From assembly GCF_029168945.1 (NCBI RefSeq), contig NC_083602.1, positions 26,895,323 through 26,959,322 of the forward strand: 64,000 nucleotides of DNA, written 5' to 3'. Below the pieces are notes generated by a model, which was not told the origin of the DNA, did no database searches, and saw nothing but the letters and a program-made list of their open reading frames with translations. Origin of the DNA: Cannabis sativa (taxonomy: Eukaryota; Streptophyta; Magnoliopsida; Rosales; Cannabaceae). Of the stretch, positions 1 through 11,367 are shown in pieces. Each line of letters starts with the position of its first letter. Position 1 is the stretch's first letter. A program made the position numbers and the translations under genes.

Positions 1-160
1 ATGCCGGCTGACCATCGCTTCCGTTGTGGACTTGCCATTGCCTGTTTATAGGTTAATGGTTCGTCATCAATACTGTCACCAACGACCATATTGATTTCAC
101 CATCCAAGCCATAATGAGATGGTTTTGTAGAAACCCTCCCACTACGACGAGGAGTCGGTG
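1..160 (-). pseudogene. Copia pol: linker and start of reverse transcriptase, shifted frame
   Basis: On the minus strand this stretch reads RRSGRVSTKPSHYGLDGE, then a DDEPLTYKQAM-like block and a W. This is the usual copia sequence just ahead of the reverse transcriptase domain. It lies in a different frame from the gag-pol frame that stops at 142, so one frameshift separates integrase from reverse transcriptase. The reverse transcriptase itself lies beyond the left edge of the window. Family assignment is firm; the exact frameshift base is uncertain. Confidence 0.75.
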
Positions 161-2208
161 ATCTTCTGAACAGGAGCTTTGGTAGTAGTTTTCTCAGTTG
201 CTACAACTGAGGGAGTGGGATGTTCCTCTTCTTGAGTAGAAGAGGATGGTACATTTGAAGGAACAGTATTTGTGAGCATTTCCTCTAATACAATTTCACT
301 TTTCGGTTTGTTGTCTTTCATATAGTTATCTTCAAGGAAAGTAGCATTTGTAGAAACAAACAATTTGTTATCCTTGTGACTATGAAATAGTCCACCCCTA
401 GTCTCTTTAGAATTTCCGATAAACATGCAAACTTCAGTTCGCGATTCCAGTTTTCCTTCTTTCTTTCTCAAGACGTGAGCAGGGCACCCCCAAATCCTAT
501 AATGGCGTAAACTAGGTGTACGACCATTCCATAGTTCGACGGGTGTCTTAGGGACTGCTTTAGATGGTACAACATTTAAAATGTCGTTTGCCATTTGAAT
601 AGCATATCCCCAGAAGGACGTAGACAGAGTTGAATAACTCAGCATAGACCTAACCATTTCCAAGAGAGTGCGATTTCTTCTTTCTGCAACTCCATTCTGC
701 TGTGGAGTGCTTGGGGCAGTATATTGGGATTCAATTCCAAGTTCAGTTAAATGATCTTTGAACTGCATATCCATATATTCTCCACCCCTATCAGTTCGCA
801 AGATCTTTAATGTTTTACCTAATTGGTTTTGAACCAAAGCATGAAATTCCTGAAACTTTTCAAACGTTTCAGATTTCTTTTGCATTAGGTAAAGAAAACT
901 GTATCTAGAGAAATCGTCAATGAAAGTGACGAAATACTCATAACCTCCTCTGGATTTTACATTCAGTGGTTCACAAACATCTGAATGCACTAACCCTAGG
1001 GGTTGTTTGGCACGCTCTCCCTTCGCAGAGAAAGAACGTTTGGTCATTTTTCGTTCTAGGCAAGACTCGCAAACTGGCAGATCTCCTAAGACGACATTTT
1101 TCAATGGACCGTCTTTGGTTAGCCTATTGAGTCTATCAAAGCCTATATGACCTAAACGTAAATGCCATAGATAAGTTTGATCATCATTATCAATCTCTTT
1201 TCTCTTAAGGCTTCTAGGTTTAGCTACATTGAAAAGTTCAGTATTTAGTGAGATTTGAGTATCAGGTCTTAAAACATAAAGCCCTTGTTCCATGTTTGCA
1301 ACACATATATGAAATCCATTACGAGAAATTGAACAATTTGAACTCGAAAAATTCAATATATAAAAATGTGTCTGTAAACATGAAACACTAATCAAGTTTC
1401 TACTAAAATTGGGAATATATAAAACATTCTCTAAAAGTAAAAACTTCTTAGAATTAAACTTGATTCGGGCTGTTCCTCTTGCTTTAACTGATACCAACTC
1501 GCCATTTCCAACTTTAAGCTTTAACTCATCTGGGTGAAGATTCTCCCAAGTTTCAAGCAGCTGCAATGAAGAACATACATGGTTAGTAGATCCAGAATCA
1601 ACAATCCAGGTGGATTTGTCGTTCTCTAAAACACATGATTCAAAGACAAAAGCATCACCTTCGTTTGAATTGTCTAGAAGCCTGGGACATTGTTCTTCTT
1701 TATGTCCCTCTCCATTACAATTCGTACATAGAACATGATGTCTGATAATTGTACTTGAAGAAGTAGCTTTGTTAGAGCCCTCATGCTTAATCTTCTTCCT
1801 CTGATTAAAGTTTGCAATACCAGGAGGTCCCATTGTAATCAGATTTCGCTCATGGGCCCTCAACTCAGTCTCGAGTTTGTCCATGTCGGAGGAGTGAGGA
1901 TTGTTCAATAAGTAATATAGAACAAAACTATCATACTCCTGAGGAAGACTATTAAGTATGAGTCGTACCCATTGTTCCTTCGATAAATCAATTCCTAGTA
2001 GATTTGCCTTTTGGAATTTCAGATTCATCAACAATAGGTGCGAGTTAATGCAACTACCAGGATGCATTTTCACACTATTGAGTTCTTTTGCAAAGATACT
2101 AACTAGGAGTGGATCGGGATGAGGGTTATTCATTTTGGCACTACAACATATCAATAAACAGAAGTAAGGTTTTGGTTCTATAAATTCATACACAAGTTCA
2201 GAAAACAA
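142..2208 (-). pseudogene. Ty1/copia gag-pol: gag C-terminus, protease, integrase
   Basis: This open frame of 688 codons has no ATG at its upstream end; the first ATG is at 2133-2131. Gag lacks its N-terminal part. In order there are: a zinc knuckle CTNCNGEGHKEEQC (residues 161-174); the aspartic protease site WIVDSGSTNHVC (catalytic D204); a GAG-pre-integrase HHCC zinc site (about 345-390); and the integrase core with D410 (HSD), D473 (RTDRGGEY) and E509 (NGVAERRN). This protein-primase order, integrase ahead of reverse transcriptase, defines Ty1/copia. The frame ends in a stop at the integrase-RT linker and continues in another frame. The missing gag start and the frameshift make it non-functional. 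It belongs to the minus-strand element whose 5' LTR is at 6123-7997. Confidence 0.9.
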
Positions 2209-4729
2209 ATAATCACATATGTTATAAAAATACTAAATCTAACATAGTTTATTTTCCAAGGTTTCCAATGAACTGATACAGTGTCCCGTTTAGGCGAGAG
2301 TCAAAGCATCATCCATTGAATAGAGTTGTCAATTCATCTAAAATGTCAAACATTCTAGCAACCTTTTATTCGATCAAGATTGGAATTCAGCGTTGTCCCG
2401 TTTAGGCGAGAGTCAAGGCAATTCTATCTTATGAGCTTCTACCATTGTTTCATACTCTTGTAAGTCTTATACAGTCGCCACCATTAGGGTGGTCATAAAC
2501 CATATAAAAAACTTATAAGAATACTTATCTTTCGAGATTAAACGGCGCTAACTTGCTAATGAACGTTCCTCCATTAGGGAGGATTACTCACTAAAACAAT
2601 AGCTATGTAAAACCAACAATGGTGATCGAATTTCTCTTGATTAAAGCTCATTATTTTAAAAAAAAAAATATGTATTTTGTTTAATCATTTATATTCTATA
2701 TCTCAATAATGAAATATTACAAATTAAAGTAAAAACTTTAATTAAATTTCAAAAATGGAATAATTTTGAAAAATATCTTATTTAAGTTGTTTAGAAAAAT
2801 CTAAATACCCAACTTAAATATTCTTCAATCAATGACTTAATTAAATATTACCAATTAAGTAGTAACCACTTAATTTAGAAGATATTCCATTTTAAGTTCC
2901 CATATTTATAAAATATCAACTTAAAAAATATCTAAAGAATCTTAATAACCAATTCCTAAAATTTCTCAACTTAATTTATAATAGGAAATTCAAAAATATT
3001 CAAATCTAAGTTGATTTGATAGATTTAACTAAATCTCAACTTAAATAGGAATATTTAATGAAATTATAAAATTAAGATTCAGAAAGAATTTATATGGTTA
3101 TAATTCCATATTTAATTAAACACAAGAAAAATACATATAGTTTTCCAGAATATAATTATTCAAACTATGTTTTTCTTAAATTAATTTCAAGGAAGAATGA
3201 AATTAATTATGTTGCTAATCAATTTTTTATTAGGTCAAACTAATATAATTAACCTAGCACAGTTATCCAAATCAGGCAAATGAGCCTTCACAATTGGGGT
3301 TGTTCATGTGAGGGGGGGCTAGGTCCAGTATGTCGTACCTTAAAATGAACAACTGTTATTAATTGAATAGGCTCACTACTAAATGAGCCTAAATAAAATC
3401 TATCAGGTTTGATATTTTATTTAGCAACAACAACCTATATGTATCTATAACAGAAATTAAACATATAGGCTCAAACAAGCACACACAGTTGAATGGATCC
3501 TATCATGTTACTAGGTCATACACAGATGAAAGAAGATTGTAAAAATTACTTGTTACAAATTATTTACTTGATCTATCATCAATTGAACCATTGGTTAAAA
3601 TTAGATCATTGGATCTATCAACAAGTTAACCAAGGCAATTTAGATCAAGCAATAATAGGTTTTAGAAAACTTACAAACAATCTAAAACACATACTCCTGC
3701 AACAAGGTTAGATTTGGATAGTTCGATGTAGGATTTATATAATTTTAAACATATATTTCGAAAAATAAAATTTAAAAAATTAAACCTACCATTTTGAAAA
3801 ATTAGGTTTTGGGTAACCTAAATGTCATTTCAAAATAAATTGCTAACTTTCCTTTTAAATTTCATGTTAATTAATAAATTAAATAATAAAATAGAAAATG
3901 GTAAATACATACCATTTTCTTGTTTTACAATTTAATTTAAGTAAAAATAACAAAATTTAAAAGTTAACAAAAATACCTTATTTCCTCTTTTAAAATATCA
4001 TGATTATTTTGATCTTATTCTAATTAAGGTCAAGTTACCAAAAAAAAATTAATATCTGACCTTAAAAAAAATAAAATAATCAAATTTTAAAGGAAATAAG
4101 AAAAGAGGTAAGCAAAACTTGATTTTTCCTATTTTTAAAATCAAATTACACTAATATCTAAAATTAATTTTAAAAAATAAAATTAATTTATTTCTGATAA
4201 TTAGATTTGAAATTTGAAAAACAAAAATCAATATACAAAACTACACAAAAAAAATCGGAATTTAATTCCATGAAATAGCATGAAAAATCGAAACAAATTG
4301 AAAAATTGATGAACTGTACGGATGGCATGCCAGGCATGCCCATCCGCGCGCGTCTTAGGGGTTGCACGCCGAGGAATCACGGTGCAGGAAGGCTGCTTGC
4401 AGCCATTCCGCGCGCGTGATGAGGGTGCTCATCATCCCGATTTTTCCAATTTTCAAAAATTCATAACTAATTCAAATTAAATCAAAATCGAGTTTTTTAA
4501 AAAGGTAAATTGCTTAGAATTTTCCAAACTATCCAACAAAAATAACTACAGAGACAGAAAAGTATCTATTTTTCCCAGAATTCACAAACAACAATCAAAC
4601 ATCAATATGACACACAAAGCAACATGATACCATCCAAAACACAAACAAATCGTTTTATGTCCAAATTTCTTGCAAGCTAAAAAACCGTGTTTTTGCAAAT
4701 GTCAGTTGTATATAAGAAAATATAAAAAC
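2209..4729 (-). other. Non-coding copia leader, AT-rich, with short repeats
   Basis: No credible protein is encoded here. A 23-bp direct repeat starting TGTCCCGTTTAGG occurs at 2282-2304 and 2394-2416, and CCATTAGGG recurs near 2481 and 2571. A diverged version of the same block lies at 54620-54870, upstream of the decayed gag-pol of element D, so it is a feature of this copia group and not host sequence. From 2640 to 4310 the DNA is very AT-rich with nothing recognisable. At about 4316-4440 there is a sharply GC-rich patch with the palindromic core GGCATGCC and two GCGCGCG runs. Confidence 0.55.
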
Positions 4730-5803
4730 TGTAAACGTTTGCAGCAGCAGAAAGTAATTTCGCTACAAAGAAATGTAACAGTGTAATATAAAATATTTGC
4801 AGAAAAATAAATAACTTGACACAAGAGATTTATACGTGGTATCAGTGTTCTCCCGAACACTCCTAGTCCACGGGGCCACGCCCAGAGAATGAAATCAATT
4901 AATAAAGTATCAAAATTACAAAGACAATTGACTTAAACAAGTTTAGACTCCCTCTAAAGTATTGCCGCAATCCTTTGTAATCCACTTTATGAATCTGACT
5001 TCTTGAAACACCTTCAAGCCCGAACTCCCTTCGTCTTTGAAGTGTGAGTGCTTACTTCCTCCCGAAGTAAGGCTTCAACAAGTCTTCTCCCGAAGACCAA
5101 GTGCTTACTTCCTCCCGAAGTAAGGCTTTATCAAGTCTTCTCCCGAAGACCAATCTCTTGTTCAGTCAAGTAGTTCTTCACAACCTCTAGGATAGAGTAA
5201 GAACAGAAATAGAACAACTAGAACCTAGATGAACAACTAGGATCTCACAAAACAAAGAAAGACTCTCTTCTCTTAAAAGATAAATGCAAAAAATGAATAA
5301 TGGAAGAGGTAATTCGAATGGTTGCTCTCTAGGCTCTATTTATAGAACATAGAAACCAAAGAGGCAACCACAAGTTCAAATTAGCAGCTGTACACAAACT
5401 TTCCAAAAGAAACACGATCTGCTACATCGTATCTCGATGCCGACGCAATAGATCCGACCGAAACGGAAACTTACTAAAATCGGGTCCGATCTTCTATCAA
5501 TGCTTGATTCCTGCAAAAAACAGATTAGATATTCTGATTGTATCAAGATACAATCGAAATTAATAAGGAAAAGGCAATAATCAAAGTTTCCCTAAAAAAG
5601 ACAACTTTCCAAAAGAGAATTCCTTCTCTTTTGAGAAGTTTTCAACAAAGGAAAGTTCAGCTGAAAGTGCAACTTTCCAAACAAGGAAAAGAGCAACTAC
5701 AATCCGAATTTATAAGGCAAGAAATCGAATATGAATGCATAGCAATCTTACCATAAATGAAAAAATTATTTTGTCAACTAACTTGCCAAAAAAAGACTTT
5801 ACA
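4730..5803 (-). mobile_element. LTR of a second copia-type element (B)
   Basis: On the minus strand it begins TGTAAAGTC at 5803 and ends CGTTTACA at 4730, giving matched TGTAAA...TTTACA ends and a length of 1074 bp. A purine tract (AAAGGGGGAGAT on the minus strand, 5804-5815) lies immediately upstream, as expected for the polypurine tract of a 3' LTR. A minus-strand TATAAATA box is at 5337-5344. The U5 side holds repeated CTTCGGGAGGAAGTAAG-like segments (5050-5160). No primer site follows the 3' end, so this is read as a 3' LTR or a truncated relic. It differs from the TGTTGG...CCAACA family in the rest of the window. Confidence 0.7.
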
Positions 5804-6107
5804 ATCTCCCCCTTTGGCACTTTAGATGAACAAAATAATTTTTAACATAAAGTACCTGCAAGTTAAAGTTAGCAAGAGCAAATAACAACTCCCCCTGAGT
5901 AACACACTCGAAATTGTAAAACAACAAAACAGCATGCTAACTTTTAATCCAAATAAGTTCACAAGTACCAAACACAACTCCCCCTGGAAAAAGGTCTAGA
6001 GTTGATAAAAACAAATTGAATGCTCAGTAAAATGCACATTAATTAAAAAATATTTTGACAACTAAATTGCCAAAAAAAGGACCTAACACAAGCAAATCAA
6101 TTACCAT
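5804..6107 (-). other. 3' internal tail of element B with three purine tracts
   Basis: On the minus strand three GGGGGAG tracts occur (near 5807, 5893 and 5981), separated by about 90 bp. The last one touches the LTR start at 5803 and is the likely polypurine tract. Near 6048-6092 there is a diverged copy of the start of the LTR (TTTTTTTGGCAA followed by an AGTTGWCAAAAT-like run). No protein is encoded. Where element A's own leader ends and element B begins cannot be fixed. Confidence 0.45.
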
Positions 6108-6120
6108 GGCTCTGGTGCCA
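6108..6120 (-). promoter_or_regulatory. Primer binding site of element A
   Basis: The plus strand reads GGCTCTGGTGCCA, so the minus strand reads TGGCACCAGAGCC, two bases after the 3' end of the minus-strand LTR at 6123. The plant initiator methionine tRNA primer site is classically TGGTATCAGAGC, so this matches with two transitions. Its position right after an LTR end supports 6123-7997 as a 5' LTR read leftwards. Confidence 0.7.
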
Positions 6121-6122
6121 GT

Positions 6123-7997
6123 TATTGGAAGTTATTTTACCAGGAACTTAGATCTACTCACAAGTATGTTGATTTAACAACCTAAATATGAACTTCTAAA
6201 ACGATGGAAAATTAAATACATAAAAGTATCAGAAATCTTACATTGGGTGCAGCGGAATATATGTCTCCTCCCACTCAGATCTCTAACCCTTGATTCCTTT
6301 CTGTAGCAGAGTATAATCAAGATCTGAGCCCGATAGTCCTTCTTTGTTGTTTCTGAATTCTACACAGCCTTCCTCACTATGATTGAGGTATTACTTGATG
6401 TGTGTGGGCACTACTCTAACACTTATAGATTTCGAAACAGTGAAGGAATAGAGAGAGAGAGGGTGGCGGCTCAGAGAGAATTTTTACAGAGAAAATTCTG
6501 TCAGAATAATGTTGTGAATGTGTTTTTGAAAACTGAAGCCTTTGCCTTCTATTTATAGAAGACCACCCAGGGCTATGATTGAATTAATTGACATTTGAAA
6601 TTGAAAAATCAAAGAGAAGGAAGCTTAAGTGGCCGGCCTAGGCATTGTGGAAACAAGGCTTGCCACTTTTCCAACTTTCCTTTTCCTACATTGATAGTTT
6701 CCTGTTTTGTCAAAAACTGCCAATTCCTTTGTTCAACCACATAAATGTCAAATCTAATTATTTAATAATTAAAAATAATTATCAAATAATATATTGTCAT
6801 TTATTTTATTAATAATAAAACTAATTAAAGTTTCCTAATTAATAAATATGCCCGTCAAAATCTCTATTTACTGTTTTGCCCTTAATAAGTGATAAATTTT
6901 CAAATAGACACAGTCTATCTTGAGAATTATAATTGATTAATTAAAATCAATTAAATGAGTCTTACAAGTAATATTATCTCAACTAGTGGGGGGACCATGG
7001 GTCTATATATCCGAGCTTCCAATAAGCAGATCTAGAATTTAGTACTTAAATTCACTGACTTATTAATTCTTCGTTGAATCCACACATAGAACTCAAAATT
7101 GCACTCTCAGTATATAGAATGCTCTATATGTTCCACCATATAGACACATCATTAGTTATCCATTGTTATAATCCTAATGTGATCAATGATCCTCTATATG
7201 GATGATTTACACTGTAAAGGGACTAAATTACCGTAACACCCTACAATGTATTTTATCCTTAAAACACTTAACCCTGTATAAATGATATTTCAACTAAGTG
7301 AAATGAGCACTCAATCATTTATCTCGTTTGGTTAAGCTCGAAGGAAATCACCCTTTGCTTACTATTCGCCAGATAAAAGCTATAGATTCCATATTTATAT
7401 TAGCGCTCCCACTCAATCGTACTATCGTGTTCCCAAAATGTATGTATTACCCTGACCAAAAATTAGGCTTAACTAACAAATCAAAGAACACGAATAACAC
7501 TCTTGAGATTGAGCCTAACCATATCAGGATTTTGATCATGTGATCTAGGATCAACTTAGTGATATTGAATTGAATAGATATTTACGGTAAGTTTCATAAA
7601 TCTATTTCAAAGTTCAATATCGGTCCATTCCAATGCATACTCCATGCATCCAACCTGAGCTTTACTTTAACCTATGTTCTGGAAAAAACATAGCATTTCT
7701 CCAAATGCAAGTAAACTCTGTTGTAGATTGTCATATCAGTAAAACCCAGTGTTCTGATAAATCTAGGAATACTTTATTCACATAGTCATGTTTACTTTCC
7801 ACTGTGTTGACAACACAATAAACATGATCATGTATGTGAAAGGGGTTTGGATGAATTTATAAATCAAATAGACAAACAATTGATTAAGTGAACCAAAACA
7901 TACACAAATGAATGAAAAATACTTCAGTTACTTTATTGATATTGAATAATCTGGATTATATTGAAATAGAGTTCTATTTAGGGCATAAAACCCAACA
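6123..7997 (-). mobile_element. 5' LTR of copia element A (1875 bp)
   Basis: On the plus strand it runs from TATTGGAAGTTATTTTACC (first bases mutated from TGTTGG) to AAAACCCAACA. The direction is set by a minus-strand TATAAATA box at 6557-6550 and by the primer site that follows at 6120. It is closest to the copy at 47927-49807, sharing the GGAAGTTATTTTACCAGGAA start. As in other copies, the U3 part is about 1.3 kb. Confidence 0.85.
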
Positions 7998-9004
7998 TAA
8001 TATGCTCTATATAAGTTTGAGAGTGCAATTCTAAGTTCTAAGAGTGGATTCAACGAAGAATTAATAAGTAGGAATTTACTTGGTAAATTTGGTTCACTTA
8101 TTGGAAGCTCAGCATATAGATCCATGGTCCCCATTCTAGTTGAGAACATTCTGCTTGTAAGACCCATTAATTGATTCGTGATTGATCAATTATAATTCTA
8201 AAGTTACACTATGTCTAATATTATGAATTTTCACTAAGCAGGGGTGAAATCGTAAAGAAAAGAGATTCTAGGTTTATTTATTTATTAATGGACTTTATAT
8301 GTCTAGTTAATAATTAAATTAAATGACAATATTATTCAATAATCTATTTTAGTTATTAAATAATTAGTTTTGGAATTTAAATGGTTAGAATTGGAAAATT
8401 GGCGTTTTTGAGAAAATAGAAATAAAATTTGTTAAAACTGCAAAATCAAGTGGGGCCCATAAACTACACTATGGCTGGCCACTATTTGTGGAATTTCAAA
8501 TTGATTTTTTCATTATTTTAATGTCAAATAATTCCTAACCTAAACCTAGTAGTAGCCTATAAATAGAAAGTGATGGCTCAGTCAAAATACACAATTCATA
8601 AGTTATCTGACAGAAATTTCTCTCTTCAGAAAAACTGAGCCTTCCCTTTTCTATACCTGGCCGAAACCATTCTTCTCTTTTCTCTCTTCTATATTTCGTG
8701 ATCCTAGTGAAAGAGTAAGTGCCCACATACAGCAAGTAGTAACTCAATCATATATTGGAAGACTGTGAAGGATCAAACTCAAAGAAGAAGGACATTCGAG
8801 CTCAAATCTTGATTATACTCTGCTACAGAAAGGATACAAGGGTTAGAGATCTGAGTGGAAGGAGACATTAATTCCGCTGCATCAATGTAAGGTTTTCTTA
8901 ACTTTATATGTGTTTATTTTATTGTTTTAGAAAGTTCATATTTAGGGTGTTAAACAACATACTTGTTAGTAGATCTAAGATCCTGGTAAAATAAATTTCC
9001 AACA
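7998..9004 (+). mobile_element. 3' part of a copia-family LTR, plus strand
   Basis: This aligns with the last ~1 kb of the 1.9-kb LTR family in plus orientation. It has TATAAATA at 8558-8565, the conserved CACTATG/CAATCATA-rich leader and the end GGTAAAATAAATTTCCAACA at 9004. The first ~0.85 kb is missing, its place being taken by element A. It interrupts the gag of the gypsy element that continues from 9005. Confidence 0.8.
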
Positions 9005-9399
9005 CTAGGCTCCCTAGATTTCTGCTTTTGGGCACTCGGCGAGGATTCTCCTGGTGTCTCTCCAAGTCCAGCAGGGATGGCTTTATGATGCACGTGGATT
9101 CCTGCTGCCTCCATGGCTTTTTGCATGGCCAGCATCAGCTCTTGCATCTTTCTGTTTTGTTCTTTTTGGGCTGTGATTTCAGCTTCGTGATCAATAGCCT
9201 TTTGTCTCAAGAGTACTAGCTCTGTATAGCTGCCTTTGCCATAGGCGTCGCACTCATCGAAGTTTCCTTCGTATTCGTCGTCGTGGGTTTCTTCTCCTTC
9301 CTCAGAGCCCACGTTCGCTCTTGAGGCGACATCCTCATCGTCTGGGTCTTAAGCGTCTTGAGGAGGACGGGGTTGACGTGTGTTGCGAGTCTCCACCAT
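9005..9399 (-). pseudogene. Start of gag of a Ty3/gypsy element (G1)
   Basis: The minus-strand ATG at 9399-9397 opens MVETRNTRQPRPPQDA, followed by a TAA (9351-9349). The same frame then continues through an acidic segment (EEGEETHDDEYEG) and a helix rich in Q, K, E and M to 9005, where an inserted LTR cuts it off. The acidic-then-coiled-coil layout, and the sequence GGTGCTTTCATTGAGAG just upstream (about 9445-9461), match the start of Tat-like plant gypsy elements. The same block occurs in the gypsy element at 60.4 kb. It is broken by one stop and by truncation. Confidence 0.65.
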
Positions 9400-9516
9400 T
9401 GTTGTATTGTAATATTACTGCCTACTTGCAGACGCTTCCTTCAGCTCTCAATGAAAGCACCAAAATGTTGACCGAGGTTTTCGGCAACCAATATAATAAT
9501 AATATTTTAAGAAAGC

Positions 9517-10211
9517 TGTAAGAAGTTAATGCACGAGATTTTTACGTGGTTGGGGCATTAATGAGCCTTAGTCCACGAGTCTGTATATTTATGAGAGTAT
9601 TTATTACAGAGAATATTTTTGGTGGTTTTCCTCTCTAGTTCTTATGAAACGCAGAATTCTCGACCCCTGCCTTAATGAGTTTGGGGGGTATTTATAGTGC
9701 TTTTGTGGGGTGATCCCTAGAATTGAGGTACATGTCTTTCTGTAATATTCAGTAAAGGCACACATTCCCAATGGATACATCATAGGAAATGCATGGTCTA
9801 ATCCCTAGGCTTTTTAGGGGTTTAATGGACGTAATCCATTATCCTTTCTTGACTGATGTGATTTCTCATAAAGTAGCCGTCACTAGGCTCATTAATCATA
9901 GCGTTGTAGCTACAGAAGGGGGGTTACGCTGTCAGACTTTAATACTTATGGCAGTTTCAATACGTCTTCTCCCATGCGGCATTAAATGCGAGGTGACTGT
10001 TCAGATAGGATTTGATACCTCCCGGAGGTGCTTCGCTGTAGCCTTGCTCTCCGGGAGTATGTGAAACATACATGCCTTCTCCGGGAGGCATGTTAAATGC
10101 TGATCCCTTTGATTAAAGAAACTTAGTAGAATTATCCCAAAGTCTTGCCTCTTCAGTCCACGTGTCTCAATCCGGTTGGTCCACGTATTTTGGACAAAAT
10201 CAGGGGCAACA
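9517..10211 (-). mobile_element. 5' LTR of gypsy element G1
   Basis: On the minus strand it starts TGTTGCCCCTG at 10211 and ends near CTTACA at 9517, about 695 bp. A minus-strand TATAAATA box is at 9696-9689. The ACGTGGT...CTAGTCC-like U5 block (9545-9585) resembles that of other plant gypsy LTRs, and the gag leader follows directly. The 3' boundary could be off by some tens of bases. No partner LTR or target duplication is visible because the element is truncated. Confidence 0.6.
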
Positions 10212-11367
10212 CTAACATTAACAGTTTTATTAAAATTATTATTCTAATTCACAAAATGTCTCATTTATAGTTAACGAAATTATGAGTTAACAATAATAAA
10301 TTAACATGAGATATTAGCAAATTTATATAACACAACTTTATAATTATATAATTTTTTTCTTAAAAAAATTACATAAAATATAGATATTTTTATATTTTTT
10401 TATTATATTTGATTATTTTGCTAAACTTTTAAAAAAATTGATATTTACTTAACTTATCTATGTGTTTGGGGCTATTTTCCACCTTAGTCTTGACTTAAAT
10501 ATGTTGTATATACATATTTTTAATATAGTGTGAAAATAAATATTTTTTAATATTTTTTTTTGATTAAGTAGCTAGATTAAGCATGGAAATTCAAATTCAT
10601 TTTTTATTGTTCGCCATAGGATCAAAATTTAATAGTTTAATATTTTTAAAATTAATATACATTGTTAAATTTATTTAGTAATAATCATGAATGAATAATA
10701 TCAATTGAAAAGTATTCTACATAGTAAGTTCTATAATTAATTTTATTAATGGACACAATAAAATATTTATAATAATAGTATATATTTTGTATAAGATTAT
10801 GTAATAAAATTTTCTTGCACTGTAATATTTTAAATTTGGGCAATATTGTAATAAAATCCTACAATTTATTTTTATTTTCTAAACAATAAATTTGGAAAAT
10901 TTAAGTACATATAATTTGTGTTTACTAGCAGATTTATTAGTTGGTAGAAGTACTAAAACTTTATATTTCTGGTGGTCAAAATACCAAAATATGAAAAAAT
11001 CATATGCTCACAGATGACTATTAACAGGCTAAAAGTCAAATTCAACGATTAGTACTAAAGAAAAAGTAACGTTTTGATGCTTTAGCCATATAAAAAAAAT
11101 TGTACTTATGTGCTAGTAAAATTAAAGTTTTAGTAATTTAGCCGCACTTTTCCAGAAAAAATAATAATAATAAACTCTTTTCAATATAATTTATCCTTCA
11201 AGGGGGAAAAACTACAAAAATATGACTATGCTCAACCACTAATCCTCCAAACAAACTAAATCGACATTATAATACAAAACTTCACCTAAGAAAGTGAAAC
11301 TATTTATTGACCAAGATGGCAGCTTTTCACAAAACTCAGTTTATTCCAACATGAGTAAGATGAAATC
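10212..11367. other. AT-rich intergenic DNA
   Basis: This stretch separates the gypsy LTR from the PPR gene. I see no coding region, no clear repeat ends and no RNA gene. The part next to 11367 should contain the 3' UTR of the minus-strand PPR gene, but no poly(A) signal could be assigned with confidence. Confidence 0.5.

Larger units (their letters stand above)
1..7997 (-). mobile_element. Copia element A, cut by the left edge
   Basis: Read on the minus strand the order is 5' LTR (7997-6123), primer binding site (6120-6108), a long leader interrupted by an unrelated LTR (4730-5803), then gag-pol (2208-1). The 3' LTR would lie beyond base 1. The right end abuts an opposite-strand LTR of the same family at 7998-9004 that lacks its 5' part. 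Element A therefore probably inserted into that LTR, and TAATA at 7998-8002 would be the right target duplication. The left duplication cannot be seen. Grouping all parts into one element is inference from order and strand. Confidence 0.65.

Noticed and set aside
4837..4845. TGGTATCAG on the plus strand, like a tRNA-iMet primer binding site
   Set aside because: It lies inside the LTR at 4730-5803, which is oriented on the minus strand, and no LTR end precedes it.
3493..5756. 72-codon plus-strand frames at 3493 and 5538
   Set aside because: Compositionally biased frames in AT-rich leader and LTR sequence, opposite to the direction of the element.
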